Numbered from the stretch's first letter, positions 1 through 8,361 are shown. The stretch: 36,961 nucleotides of DNA from Candidatus Rokuibacteriota bacterium (GCA_023249095.1 JAHFDK010000028.1:1-36961); one strand, 5' to 3'. The notes: generated from the sequence alone by a model not told the origin. Made by a program: numbers and translations.

Positions 1-75
<75 letters not shown>

Positions 76-87
76 ATCCTTACTCCA

Positions 88-164
88 TGGTGCGCCCGGC
101 AGGAATCGAACCTGCGGCCTTTGGCTTCGGAGGCCAACGCTCTATCCAACTGAGCTACGGGCGC
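88..164 (-). tRNA. tRNA-Arg (anticodon CCG)
   Basis: This is a minus-strand cloverleaf with acceptor stem GCGCCCG/CGGGCGC, anticodon loop CTCCGAA (CCG) and a T arm with TTCGATT. CCA is encoded at 88-90. It sits 12 nt upstream of the tRNA-Lys gene and is probably co-transcribed with it. It is a different isoacceptor from the tRNA-Arg(TCT) at 29367 that is associated with the repeated fragments. Confidence 0.95.
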
Positions 165-191
165 AGCGTGCCACGTATATTCTTCTCTTGT

Positions 192-269
192 TGGGGTGAC
201 CGATGGGAATCGAACCCACAACCCCTGGAGCCACAGTCCAGTGCTCTAACCAATTGAGCTACGGTCACC
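192..269 (-). tRNA. tRNA-His (anticodon GTG)
   Basis: This is a minus-strand cloverleaf with anticodon loop CTGTGGC (GTG). It shows the histidine identity pair: an extra G at -1 (position 269) facing C73 (position 195). CCA is encoded at 192-194. It is the first tRNA of the Lys/Arg/His cluster in transcription order. Confidence 0.95.
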
Positions 270-315
270 GCGCAAAACCGCAAGCGCTGATCTTACAGGA
301 GCGCCCGTGACGCGT

Positions 316-1110
316 CTAGCCTTCCATCTCCCGCGGCGACGGGCCGCCGTCGATGATGATCGTCTCGCCGGTCATCCACGAGGACGCGTCGGACGCCAGG
401 AAGATGCACGGGTACGCGATCTCCTCGACCTTGCCCCAGCGGCCCATCCCGACGCGGGCGGCGATGGCGTCGTACGTCTTCTTCCCGTCCGGCCCCGCCT
501 GCTTGAGCACGTCGAGGTACCCTTCCGTCTCCACCGGGCCCGGCGCGATGCAGTTCACGCGGATGCCCTGGCGTCCCCAGGCGGTGCCCAGCTCGCGCGT
601 GAGCGTGATGACCGCGGACTTGGCGGCACCGTAGTGCGGCATCATCGTCGAGCCGTAGACGCCGGCGATCGACGAGATGTTGATGATGGCGCCGCCGCTC
701 GGCTGCTGCATCATCTGGCGCCCGGCCCACTTGCAGCCAAGGAAGGCGCCGGTCAGGTTGATAGCGACGACCGTGTTCCAGCCGTTGACGGAGATGTCCT
801 CCGGCTTGGCGCGAAACGACGCGCCGGCGTTGTTCACCATGATGTCGAGCCGGCCCCACTCCTGGACCGCGCGGTCGACCATCGCCTTGACTTGCTCTTC
901 CTGGCGCACGTCCACGGCCATCGCGAACGATCGCTGGCCTGCGTCGCGGACAGCCTTGACGACGGGCTCGAGGTGCTCGAGCTTTCGCGAGCAGAGCGCG
1001 ACGTCCGCCCCGGCCCGCGCGAACTCGATCGCGATGGATTTGCCGATGCCGGTGCCGCCGCCGGTGACGATCGCGGTCCTGCCCTCGAGCGAGAACGGTG
1101 ATTTTGCCAT
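316..1110 (-). CDS. SDR-family oxidoreductase
   Basis: A 264-residue classical short-chain dehydrogenase/reductase, probably cytosolic and NAD(P)-dependent. The Rossmann nucleotide motif TGGGTGIG is at residues 16-23, NNAG at 93-96, the catalytic Ser at about 146, and the YxxxK pair is Tyr160/Lys164. The C-terminus has the usual IIIDGG strand. The length is normal for the family and the ATG start opens directly onto the Rossmann strand. Substrate cannot be told from sequence; glucose, 3-oxoacyl and 2-deoxygluconate dehydrogenase annotations are all common for such proteins. It stands alone on the minus strand between the tRNA cluster and a divergent response regulator, so the neighbours give no pathway. 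Confidence 0.9.
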   Translation of the reverse strand: MAKSPFSLEGRTAIVTGGGTGIGKSIAIEFARAGADVALCSRKLEHLEPVVKAVRDAGQRSFAMAVDVRQEEQVKAMVDRAVQEWGRLDIMVNNAGASFRAKPEDISVNGWNTVVAINLTGAFLGCKWAGRQMMQQPSGGAIINISSIAGVYGSTMMPHYGAAKSAVITLTRELGTAWGRQGIRVNCIAPGPVETEGYLDVLKQAGPDGKKTYDAIAARVGMGRWGKVEEIAYPCIFLASDASSWMTGETIIIDGGPSPREMEG

Positions 1111-1334
1111 GGCGGGGACGATACCCCAGGGCCACTATGCTGTCTACGCCGCACCCTCCCGCCGAACCCCCATTGGCCAGAGATTAACCATCGGTAAGGC
1201 TCGTTTCCGGCAACTGGCCTGTAAGTGACCGGGCCTCTCAGGCCCTCAGCCCATTAGGGCCCAACAATCCAACCCTGGCCGCTACTTAGACAAGATTCTG
1301 GCTCGTGGCATCGGCTTCGCACTATCTCAAAATC

Positions 1335-1718
1335 ATGTCGCGACTCAGTCAGGACTCGAGAATTCTCCTGGTGGACGATAACCACGTCGTCAGGGACATG
1401 CTGGTCGACCTCGTCGGGTCGCTGGGCTACCGCGCCGATGCCGCGGGCAGTGGGGCCGAAGCGCTCGCGCTGTTCGACCGGGGTCAGTACGACGTTGTGC
1501 TCACCGATCTGGTCATGCCGGGCATGTCGGGATGGGAAGTCCTCGCGGCGGTGCGCCAGCGGGATTCGCGGGTGCCCATAATCATCCTCACGGGAACGCC
1601 AGCCATCGGGGATCCTCGCGCCGCGCAACCCGACGTCACGGTCCTGAGAAAGCCGGTCGATGTGACCGCCCTGGACGCCACGATCAAACGGATGCTGGCG
1701 CAGCGCTTGGCCGTGTAG
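1335..1718 (+). CDS. Single-domain response regulator (REC)
   Basis: A stand-alone receiver domain of 127 residues with no output domain. Counting from the ATG at 1335, the acidic pair is Asp14-Asp15, the phospho-acceptor is Asp58 in the VVLTDLVMPG strand-loop, the conserved Thr lies in IILTGTP and the switch Lys in LRKPVD. It should receive phosphate from a histidine kinase, perhaps acting on a partner protein or in a phosphorelay. No kinase is adjacent; the nearest is at 14006-15841. An in-frame GTG at 1305 would add 10 residues. Neither start has a Shine-Dalgarno sequence, and an AAGATT hexamer at 1292-1297 would place a transcript start near 1305, so the GTG could be a leaderless start. 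Confidence 0.88.
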   Translation: MSRLSQDSRILLVDDNHVVRDMLVDLVGSLGYRADAAGSGAEALALFDRGQYDVVLTDLVMPGMSGWEVLAAVRQRDSRVPIIILTGTPAIGDPRAAQPDVTVLRKPVDVTALDATIKRMLAQRLAV

Positions 1719-1801
1719 CGGGGCCGCACGCCCCGCACCCGCTCGACGGCACAGCCCGTACGCCGTTTCCCGCACACGTTCCTGCTATTCTCGGAAGCGG
1801 A

Positions 1802-3098
1802 ATGGCCCCGCTCCGCGACCTCGAGCTGATGATCCAGTCGCACTACCCCTTGATCGCCATCGAGACGTTCGAGGAGGCCCGACTAGAACGGATCCTGGCG
1901 GGGTGGCCACGAGCCTGCGGGTGCCCTTCTTCGTGTGGAGCGTGACGACCGGCCTGAAGCGCGATGGGAACCTCAACAGCATCTACGACTCCCAGACCCC
2001 GCTGAAGGCACTCAACAACGTCGCCGCCATGCGCGGCGAAGGTCCTGTTCCTCTTCAAGGACCTCCACCGCTACTTCGAGAAGCCCGAGGTCCTGCGCAA
2101 GCTCCAGGACCTCGCCCCGTCGTTCAAGATGGACCGCCGGGTCATCGTGCTCTCAGCGGCCCAGTTGGCGCTGCCCGCCGAGCTGCAGGCGCTTGCTGGC
2201 GTGTTCACGCTCGACCTCCCGGGCCCGGACGAGCTCAAGGCGATCGCCGAGCGGGTCGTCGCTGACCTCTCACGCCAGCGGCCGATCCGCGTGGACCTCA
2301 CACCAGCGGACTTCGACCAGCTCGTCGAGCGGATGAGGGGCTTCACCGAGCTCGAGGCCGAGCGCGCCATCACCAAGACCGTCCTCCGCGACGGCGTCCT
2401 CTCCCGGAGCGGGCTCGAGGCGATCGTGGAGATCAAGAAGGAGCTCCTCCAGAAAGAGGGCATCCTCGAGTACATCGCGCCTGAAGAGAACCTCGCCGAG
2501 GTCGGCGGATTCCGCAACCTCAAGACCTGGCTCGCCAAACGCAAGCGCGCCTTCGCGCCGGAGGCGAAGCGGTTCGGGCTCGCCGCGCCCAGGGGAATTC
2601 TTCTTCTCGGCGTGCAGGGCGCAGGCAAGACGCTTGTCGCGCGGGCCATCGCCCGCGAGTGGGAGCTGCCGCTCCGCAAGATGGAGACGGGGAGGCTCTA
2701 CGACAAGTACGTCGGCGAATCGGAGAAGAACCTCGACAAGGCCCTGCGCACGGCCGAGCAGATGGCGCCTTGCGTCCTGATGATCGACGAGCTCGAGAAG
2801 GCCCTCAGCTACTCGCCGTCGGGCGATTCGGACGCCGGCCTTTCCAAGCGTATCTTGGGCCGTCTCCTCGGCTGGCTCCAGGACCGGAAGGCGCCCGTCT
2901 TCGAGGTCACCACCTCAAACAATATCGCCGAGCTGCCGCCCGAGCTCATGCGCAAGGGCCGCTTCGACGAGATCTTCTTCGTGGACCTGCCGCACGCCGA
3001 GGAGCGCAAGGAGATCTTCGCCGCTATCGGTGACCCGCAGGGAGGAAATCGACGCCCTCCGCGCGTGGGCCCGCGAGCGCGCGGTGATGGCGAACTGA
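1802..3098 (+). pseudogene. AAA ATPase (SpoVK/Ycf46-like), broken
   Basis: The joined reading frames give an AAA+ ATPase with an N-terminal helical region, Walker A GVQGAGKT, Walker B VLMIDELE and the sensor/arginine region ending LRKGRFDEIFF. Three lesions interrupt it. (1) One base is missing in the GGGG run near 1895-1898. (2) One extra base near 2043 restores the original frame. (3) Near 3030 the protein jumps from ERKEIFA straight to LSVTRREEIDALRAW in another frame, which is where the family normally has about 70 more residues forming the lid. The tail then ends normally at TGA 3096-3098. The family is thought to be a cytosolic ATP-driven remodeller. As written no full product can be made. 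The point indels could be assembly errors; the clean internal deletion is harder to explain that way. Confidence 0.8.
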
Positions 3099-3115
3099 AA
3101 GGTCGACGCTCGCGA

Positions 3116-3964
3116 CTACCCTTTGACGGCGCCCGTGAGCGCGGTGACGTAGTGCTCGACGAAGAACGAGTAGACGAGGGCGACGGGGATCGAGCCCAGG
3201 AGAGCGCCGGCCATGAGCGGGCCCCAGTAGAAGACGTCGCCGCGCACGAGCTCGGTGAAAACCCCGATCGGAATCGTCTTCTGTTGGGGCGATGAGAGAA
3301 AGACGAGCGCGTAGAGGAACTCGTTCCAGGACAGGGTGAAGGCGAAGATCCCCGCCGAGAGGATCCCCGGGACGGCGAGCGGGAAGCTGATGCGGATCAT
3401 GGCCTGGATCCGGCTGGCCCCGTCGATCCGGGCGCACTCCTCGATCTCGCGCGGAATGGTCTTGAAGTATCCCATCAGGAGCCAGGTGCAGAACGGGATC
3501 AGGAACGTCGGGTACGTGAGAATCACGGCCCACGGCGTGTCGCCGATCCCGAAGGTCTTGACCACATCGCCGAGCGGGATGAAGAGGAGGGTCGGCGGGA
3601 CCAGGTAAGTGATGAAGATCATCGTCCCGAGGGGTGAGGCCCAGCGGAACTGGAGGCGCGCCAGGGCGTACCCGGCGAGCAGACCGCAGAAGAGGGAGAT
3701 AGCGGTCGAGACGACGGCGATGAACAGGGTGTTCCACGCCCACCGGGCGAACATGGTCAGCTCGAACAGGTCGTGGAAGTGCTGGAGGGTCGGATACAGC
3801 GTGAAGAAGGGATTCGCCTTCACGTTGTACAGCTCGACGTCGGGCCGGATCGATGTGATCACCATCCAGTAGAACGGGAACAGCGTCAGCCCGACCATCA
3901 GCACCAGGGGAATGTAGAACGTGACCGCGCGCTTGAGGGGACTCCCGTATCGAGGCGCGGCCAT
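3116..3964 (-). CDS. ABC sugar-type transporter permease (MalG-like)
   Basis: A 282-residue inner-membrane permease of the carbohydrate ABC importer family (MalG/COG0395 type). It has an N-terminal membrane segment (about residues 13-32), several further hydrophobic segments and the cytoplasmic EAA-type coupling loop, EECARIDGASRIQAMIRIS. The ATG at 3964 lies 2 nt after the TGA of the upstream permease gene, which argues for translational coupling and against the longer open frame reaching to 4471. It is the last gene of the operon binding protein - permease - permease. No ATP-binding subunit is present, so the pair probably uses a shared MsmK/UgpC-like ATPase encoded elsewhere. The sugar is unknown. 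Confidence 0.9.
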   Translation of the reverse strand: MAAPRYGSPLKRAVTFYIPLVLMVGLTLFPFYWMVITSIRPDVELYNVKANPFFTLYPTLQHFHDLFELTMFARWAWNTLFIAVVSTAISLFCGLLAGYALARLQFRWASPLGTMIFITYLVPPTLLFIPLGDVVKTFGIGDTPWAVILTYPTFLIPFCTWLLMGYFKTIPREIEECARIDGASRIQAMIRISFPLAVPGILSAGIFAFTLSWNEFLYALVFLSSPQQKTIPIGVFTELVRGDVFYWGPLMAGALLGSIPVALVYSFFVEHYVTALTGAVKG

Positions 3965-3966
3965 CG

Positions 3967-4953
3967 TCAATCGCTCCGCCGGATGTACCAGAGCTGGAAC
4001 ACGATGACCGCGAGGAGGAACGGGAAGAGCGAGAGCGAGATCGAGGCGCCTTGACCCAGCTGGGCCGCCCGCATGGCGATCTCGTAGGCGTAGGTCCCGA
4101 ACACGTGCGTGCTGCTGTAGGGCCCGCCCCGCGTCAGGACGTAGATGAGCTGGAAGTCGGCGAACGTCGCGATCATCGAGAACAGGACCACCACCATCAT
4201 GATCGGCTTGATCAGGGGAAGGGTCACCCGCCAGAATCGCTGCCAGGCGTTGGCCCCATCGATTTCCGCGGCCTCGTGCAGATCGGGGTTGACGGTCTGC
4301 AGCCCGGCCAGGAGGGTGATGGCGAAGAAGGGCATGCCTCGCCACACATTGACCAGAATCAGGCAGCCCATCGCCATGGTGCCGTCGCCCAGCCACAGGA
4401 TCCGCTTCGAGATCAGTCCCACGTTCATGAGCGTCCAGTTGAACACGCTGAAGGTCGCATCGAACATCCACTGCCAGGCGAGCGTGCTCAAAACCGTGGG
4501 AACGATCCAGGGAAGGAGCATCCCCGCCCGGACGATCCGTTTGAATCGGAAGTGGTGGTTCAGGAGGAGCGCCGCCCCCATCCCCAGGGCCAGCTTGAGG
4601 GCAGTCGCGATAAAGGTGTAGACGAACGTGTTCTGGAACGCGCGGAGGAAAATCGTGTCGTTCACGTTTACCCAGAAGTTCTGAAGCCCGACGAAGTTGC
4701 CCGGCCGTCCGACCACCTTGTCGCTGACCGCCAGCCAGATGCCGAGGACAAACGGGTAGGCGATGAACAGGGTCAGGATCACGAGGGTGGGCGCGAGGAG
4801 CGCGCCCGCCAGGATGTGCTCCCGTTCCAGGAGTTGGCCCAGCCGGGTCGGACGTCGAGCCTCCGGCACCGCCACCGCGACGGAGGCGGGGACCACGGAG
4901 GCGGCCGCGCTCGCACGCTCAGCCAGGATGGGCTCGATGCGCTGGTCGGCCAT
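3967..4953 (-). CDS. ABC sugar-type transporter permease (MalF/UgpA-like)
   Basis: A 328-residue membrane protein of the MalF/UgpA permease family (COG1175 type). After a roughly 45-residue cytoplasmic lead it shows six hydrophobic stretches, beginning around ILAGALLAPTLVILTLFIAY. The EAA loop, EAAEIDGANAWQRFWRVTLP, contacts the ATPase. It lies between the solute-binding protein gene (24 nt upstream) and the second permease (2 nt downstream), so it forms the heterodimeric channel with the latter. Expression is expected from the promoter at 6395-6423. Confidence 0.9.
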   Translation of the reverse strand: MADQRIEPILAERASAAASVVPASVAVAVPEARRPTRLGQLLEREHILAGALLAPTLVILTLFIAYPFVLGIWLAVSDKVVGRPGNFVGLQNFWVNVNDTIFLRAFQNTFVYTFIATALKLALGMGAALLLNHHFRFKRIVRAGMLLPWIVPTVLSTLAWQWMFDATFSVFNWTLMNVGLISKRILWLGDGTMAMGCLILVNVWRGMPFFAITLLAGLQTVNPDLHEAAEIDGANAWQRFWRVTLPLIKPIMMVVVLFSMIATFADFQLIYVLTRGGPYSSTHVFGTYAYEIAMRAAQLGQGASISLSLFPFLLAVIVFQLWYIRRSD

Positions 4954-4977
4954 TACGCTCAGCTCGCAGGAGCTCTC

Positions 4978-6294
4978 CTACGCGCCGTAGATTTTCTTCA
5001 GCTCCGCCTCGGCCCACCTTGCTGCGTCCTCGGGCTTCATGCCCTTGATGGCCTGGGCGTACATGTCCACCAAAATGTATTTGACGAGGGCCTCGGACGT
5101 CTTGCGGCTCGGCGGACCGGGATATCCAGGCCAGCGGCCGTAGCGGGGCGCCTCCTTGAAGGGAACGAGCTTCAGGTCCTGCTCCCACAGGGCGTGCTTC
5201 TCCCAATAGGTCGTCGGGCCGTTGACGTAGCCGTCGTTCGCCGCGAACCACGGGTCGTACTGCGGCCGGTCCATGAACCAGCGGAGGAACTCCCTGGCCA
5301 CCTGCTGGTTCTTGGAGTACTTCATGATGCCGTGCCCCTGACCCTGGATCGAGTAGAAGCGCCCCGCCGGTCCCCGCGGCATGTGGCCGTGATTGGTGAC
5401 CTTGGCGATGTCGGGGAACTGCCTTTTGGCCACGAAGTAGATGCTGGCGCCGTTGATCGTGGCCGAGATCGTCCCCGCCAGGTACGCCCGGTTGTTGCTC
5501 GTGTCGTCCCAGGCCAAGCCCCCTTCGTCAAGGCAATCCTTCCAGAAGGCGACGGTGAACTTCAGGGCCTCGACGGTCTCCTTACTATTGATGACGACCT
5601 TCCCGTTCTTGTCCACCTCCATGCCGCCGAAACTCCACGTCACGGGGTAGGCCCACTGGTTGGGATCGCCCAGGCTGTGACCGAAGGCCTGACCGAGGGG
5701 ATGGTCCTTCTTCTTGAGCTTGGCGCCGACCGTGCGCAACTCGTCCCAGGTGTCCGGGAACTTCGCCGCGCCCACCTCTTTGAACCAGTCCTCCCGGTAT
5801 GCCCACGCCGGGGTACCCATGGCGAGCGGCACCGACTTCCAGGTCTTGCCGACAACGCTGACGTTCCGGACGATGTCGTAGAAGCCGCCGTCGCGCTTGC
5901 CGATCTCCTCGGCCACGTCGTCCACGTCGGCAAGGCCGTCGGCGTAGAGGTGCGGCCAGTTTTGGAGCATCATGATGATGTCGGGGCCGGCCTTGGTCTC
6001 GATCGCCGAGGCGATTTTGGGGTTCAGGTCGTTCATGTTGATGAACTCGACCGTCACGTCCACTCCAGCCAGCTTCCCGAACTCCCCCGCGAGCCGCTTG
6101 AACTCCTTGTCGGAGGCCGGGACGAAGCTCACCCACTCCAGGATGTGGAGCCTCGTACCCTTCGGGAAGCTGGGGGCCTTCTGCGCCGCAACAATTGCCG
6201 GGATGCCGCTCGCGACGGCGACCCCGGTCGCCGCGCCCGTTACCCTGAGAAATGCCCGCCGATCGAGTCTCGTCACGCCGCCTGACTTTGCCAT
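4978..6294 (-). CDS. ABC transporter extracellular solute-binding protein, Tat-exported
   Basis: A 438-residue family-1 solute-binding protein (COG1653-like, carbohydrate type). The N-terminus is a twin-arginine signal: RRAFLR at residues 12-17, then a hydrophobic stretch and an alanine-rich cleavage region near IVAAQ. Export in the folded state is therefore likely. The mature part has the usual two-lobe pattern, including the AYREDWFKEVG and PDTWDEL regions of sugar-binding proteins. ATG 6294 has a GGGGGTGA ribosome site just upstream. It is the first gene of the three-gene importer operon; the ligand cannot be inferred. Confidence 0.9.
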   Translation of the reverse strand: MAKSGGVTRLDRRAFLRVTGAATGVAVASGIPAIVAAQKAPSFPKGTRLHILEWVSFVPASDKEFKRLAGEFGKLAGVDVTVEFINMNDLNPKIASAIETKAGPDIIMMLQNWPHLYADGLADVDDVAEEIGKRDGGFYDIVRNVSVVGKTWKSVPLAMGTPAWAYREDWFKEVGAAKFPDTWDELRTVGAKLKKKDHPLGQAFGHSLGDPNQWAYPVTWSFGGMEVDKNGKVVINSKETVEALKFTVAFWKDCLDEGGLAWDDTSNNRAYLAGTISATINGASIYFVAKRQFPDIAKVTNHGHMPRGPAGRFYSIQGQGHGIMKYSKNQQVAREFLRWFMDRPQYDPWFAANDGYVNGPTTYWEKHALWEQDLKLVPFKEAPRYGRWPGYPGPPSRKTSEALVKYILVDMYAQAIKGMKPEDAARWAEAELKKIYGA

Positions 6295-6394
6295 GATTCA
6301 CCCCCGGCGCACCGGGCCGTCACCGCTTCGGGTCACGCGAGCGACAGGCCCGCAGCCCTCCAGATCCTCGCCCGAGCCCTCCGAAACGCTGGCG

Positions 6395-6423
6395 ATCACA
6401 ACACCGCCCATCGGCGGTGTCAA
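6395..6423 (-). promoter_or_regulatory. sigma70-like promoter with palindromic operator for the ABC importer operon
   Basis: On the minus strand, TTGACA (6423-6418) and TGTGAT (6400-6395) are separated by exactly 17 nt. The spacer contains a perfect inverted repeat, ACACCGCC-N4-GGCGGTGT (6401-6420), overlapping the inner edge of the -35 box. A repressor bound there would block RNA polymerase. The expected transcript start near 6388 leaves a leader of about 95 nt before the binding protein ATG at 6294. Confidence 0.7.
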
Positions 6424-6536
6424 GCGCTCTTCACGCACAGATCCCGAGCAGGCGAGGCGCGGCACCATGGCGTGCTGGCCACGATCAGTACCCCTTGGCA
6501 GGCGGCAGCAGATTTTGCTAGTGTTCAGTCGTTGCT

Positions 6537-6697
6537 CGCGCCCAGGGCGCCCACAGGGGGCCCAGGGAAGGCGGTGTGAATCCGCCGCGACCCCGTCACT
6601 GTGATCGGGGACGAAACCCGCGAGAGCCACTGGCGAGAGAGCCGGGAAGGCGCGGGGAGTAGGACGATCCGAGAGCCAGGAGACCTGCCCGGGCGCG
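6537..6697 (+). promoter_or_regulatory. Cobalamin (adenosylcobalamin) riboswitch
   Basis: The conserved elements appear in order: the closing stem CGCGCCC (6537-6543) paired with GGGCGCG (6691-6697), the GGGAAGGCGGTGTGAATCCG block, CACTGTGA, GCCACTGG, CGGGAAGG, and the B12 box AGCCAGGAGACCTGCC at 6674-6689. It lies on the plus strand upstream of the cobyrinate diamide synthase gene. It should lower expression of the B12 synthesis/uptake genes when cobalamin is abundant. The GGGGGA ribosome site at about 6731-6736 lies in the expression platform and could be masked by the CCTGCCCGGG segment just after the box. Confidence 0.95.
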
Positions 6698-6737
6698 TAC
6701 CACCGTCAACCGGTCTTCGCGGGAGGACCCGGGGGAA

Positions 6738-6779
6738 ATGGGTTCATCGACTTCCACGGTGCGAGTCGAAGTCGCGTGA
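6738..6779 (+). CDS. Possible 13-codon leader peptide
   Basis: ATG 6738 follows a strong GGGGGAA ribosome site and opens a 13-codon frame, MGSSTSTVRVEVA. Its TGA (6777-6779) overlaps the GTG start of the cobyrinate synthase (6776) as GTGA. The main gene has no good ribosome site of its own, so the mini-ORF may load ribosomes for coupled translation under riboswitch control. This is inferred from layout only; the alternative is chance. Confidence 0.4.
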   Translation: MGSSTSTVRVEVA

Positions 6780-8143
6780 AGCCCCGCGTGCTCGTCATCG
6801 CTGGGGTAGCGAGCGGCGTCGGCAAGACGACCGTCACGGTCAGCCTGCTCGAAGCGTTCCGGCGCCGCGGGCTCGCGGTGCAGGCCTTCAAGGTCGGTCC
6901 GGACTTCATCGACCCGGGCTTCCACGAGGTTGTGACCGGACGACCGTCCTACAACCTCGATGGGTGGATGTGTGGGCGGGAGCACGTGCTTGACACTGTC
7001 GCCCACCACGCCGCCGACGCCGATCTGGCGCTGGTCGAGGGCGTGATGGGGTGCTTTGACGGGGTCGACGGCACGAGCGACGAAGGCTCGACCGCACAGA
7101 TCGCCAAGTGGTTGGGATCGCCGGTCGTCCTCGTGATCGATGCCAGCAGCCACTCGCGAAGCGCGGCCGCTGTCGCCCTCGGCTTCGAGCGGTTCGATCC
7201 CGGTCTCCGCATCGGGGCCGTGATCGCCAACCGGGTCGGCGGCGAGGTGCATGCCCGATGGGTTCACGACGCGATTGCGTCAAGCTGCCGCGCCGTGCCC
7301 CTCGGCGCGATCGTGCGCGACGAGACCCTCACCTTACCAGAGCGCCACCTCGGCCTCGTGACCGCTGCCGAGGGCCCGCTTACACCTGAACTCCGGCGCC
7401 GGCTTGCGGAAACCATCGAGCGGTCCGTCGATCTTGATGCGCTGATCGCGATCGCCGTCCCCCTGCGTGATGCCGGTCGGCGATCAGTGGCGGAGCTCCA
7501 ACGGCCGCGCGTCAGAATCGCTGTCGCACGCGACACCGCGTTCCAGTTTTACTACGCCGAAAATCTCGATCGGCTTCGGGCCGCTGGTGCCGAACTGTGT
7601 TTTTGGAGTCCCCAGGCGGATGAGGTCCTGCCTGACGTCGACGGCCTCTACTTCGGTGGAGGATACCCCGAGCTCCACGCCCGCGCGCTCACCGCCAATG
7701 TCGCGGTCCGTGAGGCGGTGCGAGCGTTCGCCGACGCTGGTAGGCCGATCTACGCGGAGTGCGGGGGGCTCATGTACCTGGCGGAGGCAATCGAGGATCT
7801 CGAGGGGGTAACCCATCAGATGGTCGGACTGCTACCGACCACCGTACACATGCGGCCGGGCCGGCTCAGGCTGGACTACACCGACGTGGTGTTCACCGCT
7901 GATGCGCCGATCGGTCGCGCTGGCACCACGGCCCGTGGCCACGAGTTCCACTATTCCTCGTTGGACCCGATCCCCGACTCGGTGCCACGGGCCTACCGGG
8001 TCAGTCGACGTCGCGGCGGAGAGCGTGCAGAGGGCTATCTCATCGGGCGTGCGCTGATGAGCTACGTCCATCTTCATTTCGCATCGAGCCCAGCCATCGC
8101 GCGGAACTTCGTCGACTCGTGCGTGGGCGCGCGCTGCTCGTAA
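6776..8143 (+). CDS. cbiA: Cobyrinate a,c-diamide synthase (CbiA/CobB)
   Basis: A 455-residue amidase that converts the a and c carboxylates of cobyrinate (or hydrogenobyrinate) to amides using glutamine and ATP in the cobalamin pathway. The N-terminal dethiobiotin-synthetase-like domain has P-loop GVASGVGKTT at residues 10-19. The C-terminal class-I glutamine amidotransferase domain has YFGGGYPELHA, the nucleophile Cys329 in ECGGLMYL and the catalytic His near 389 in HEFHYSS. Length is typical. The GTG start follows the AdoCbl riboswitch by about 80 nt. Whether the pathway is anaerobic (cbiA) or aerobic (cobB) cannot be decided here. A cobalamin-binding protein gene follows, so the locus is a B12 synthesis/uptake unit. 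Confidence 0.93.
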   Translation: MKPRVLVIAGVASGVGKTTVTVSLLEAFRRRGLAVQAFKVGPDFIDPGFHEVVTGRPSYNLDGWMCGREHVLDTVAHHAADADLALVEGVMGCFDGVDGTSDEGSTAQIAKWLGSPVVLVIDASSHSRSAAAVALGFERFDPGLRIGAVIANRVGGEVHARWVHDAIASSCRAVPLGAIVRDETLTLPERHLGLVTAAEGPLTPELRRRLAETIERSVDLDALIAIAVPLRDAGRRSVAELQRPRVRIAVARDTAFQFYYAENLDRLRAAGAELCFWSPQADEVLPDVDGLYFGGGYPELHARALTANVAVREAVRAFADAGRPIYAECGGLMYLAEAIEDLEGVTHQMVGLLPTTVHMRPGRLRLDYTDVVFTADAPIGRAGTTARGHEFHYSSLDPIPDSVPRAYRVSRRRGGERAEGYLIGRALMSYVHLHFASSPAIARNFVDSCVGARCS

Positions 8144-8186
8144 TCCGAGGGCGAGGCTGCGCCTGAGGATCCCCAGGCGCATATAG

Positions 8187-8336
8187 AGGAGGAGAGTCGA
8201 TGGCCACAAGAACAGCCCCAGGGATGGGTTTCCGTGCCTCGGTGTGATTCACCGGCTGGAACCGGACGGGCGGATCTACTGCACGCGGTGCGGCGGGAAC
8301 GCTCCCGGTGCGATCTACGTCAAGCGAGAAGGCTGA
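8187..8336 (+). CDS. Possible small CxxC protein with missing start codon
   Basis: Frame 8187-8336 encodes a convincing short tail: DGFPCLGVIHRLEPDGRIYC, then TRCGG and AIYVKREG. It has one Cys followed by a CxxC pair, like a small zinc ribbon. A strong GAGGAGGAG ribosome site lies at about 8186-8195, but the ATG it serves (8200) opens a different frame that stops after 15 codons at 8245-8247. The zinc-ribbon frame has no ATG before the core; its first usable start is GTG 8244. Either one base has been lost or gained near 8200, or a shorter GTG-started peptide is made. It sits between cbiA and the cobalamin-binding protein gene. Function unknown. Confidence 0.35.
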   Translation, partial: RRRVDGHKNSPRDGFPCLGVIHRLEPDGRIYCTRCGGNAPGAIYVKREG

Positions 8337-8361
8337 CGCAGGGTCGGCGCCGGGAACCGCG

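Noticed and set aside
3116..4471. A 451-residue start for the MalG-like permease
   Set aside because: The extra 169 residues overlap the other permease in a different frame; ATG 3964 is at the operon junction and matches the family length.
4051..6285. A 744-codon plus-strand open frame antisense to the ABC importer operon
   Set aside because: It mirrors the real genes on the other strand, has no domain content, and arises from high-GC codon use in the importer genes.
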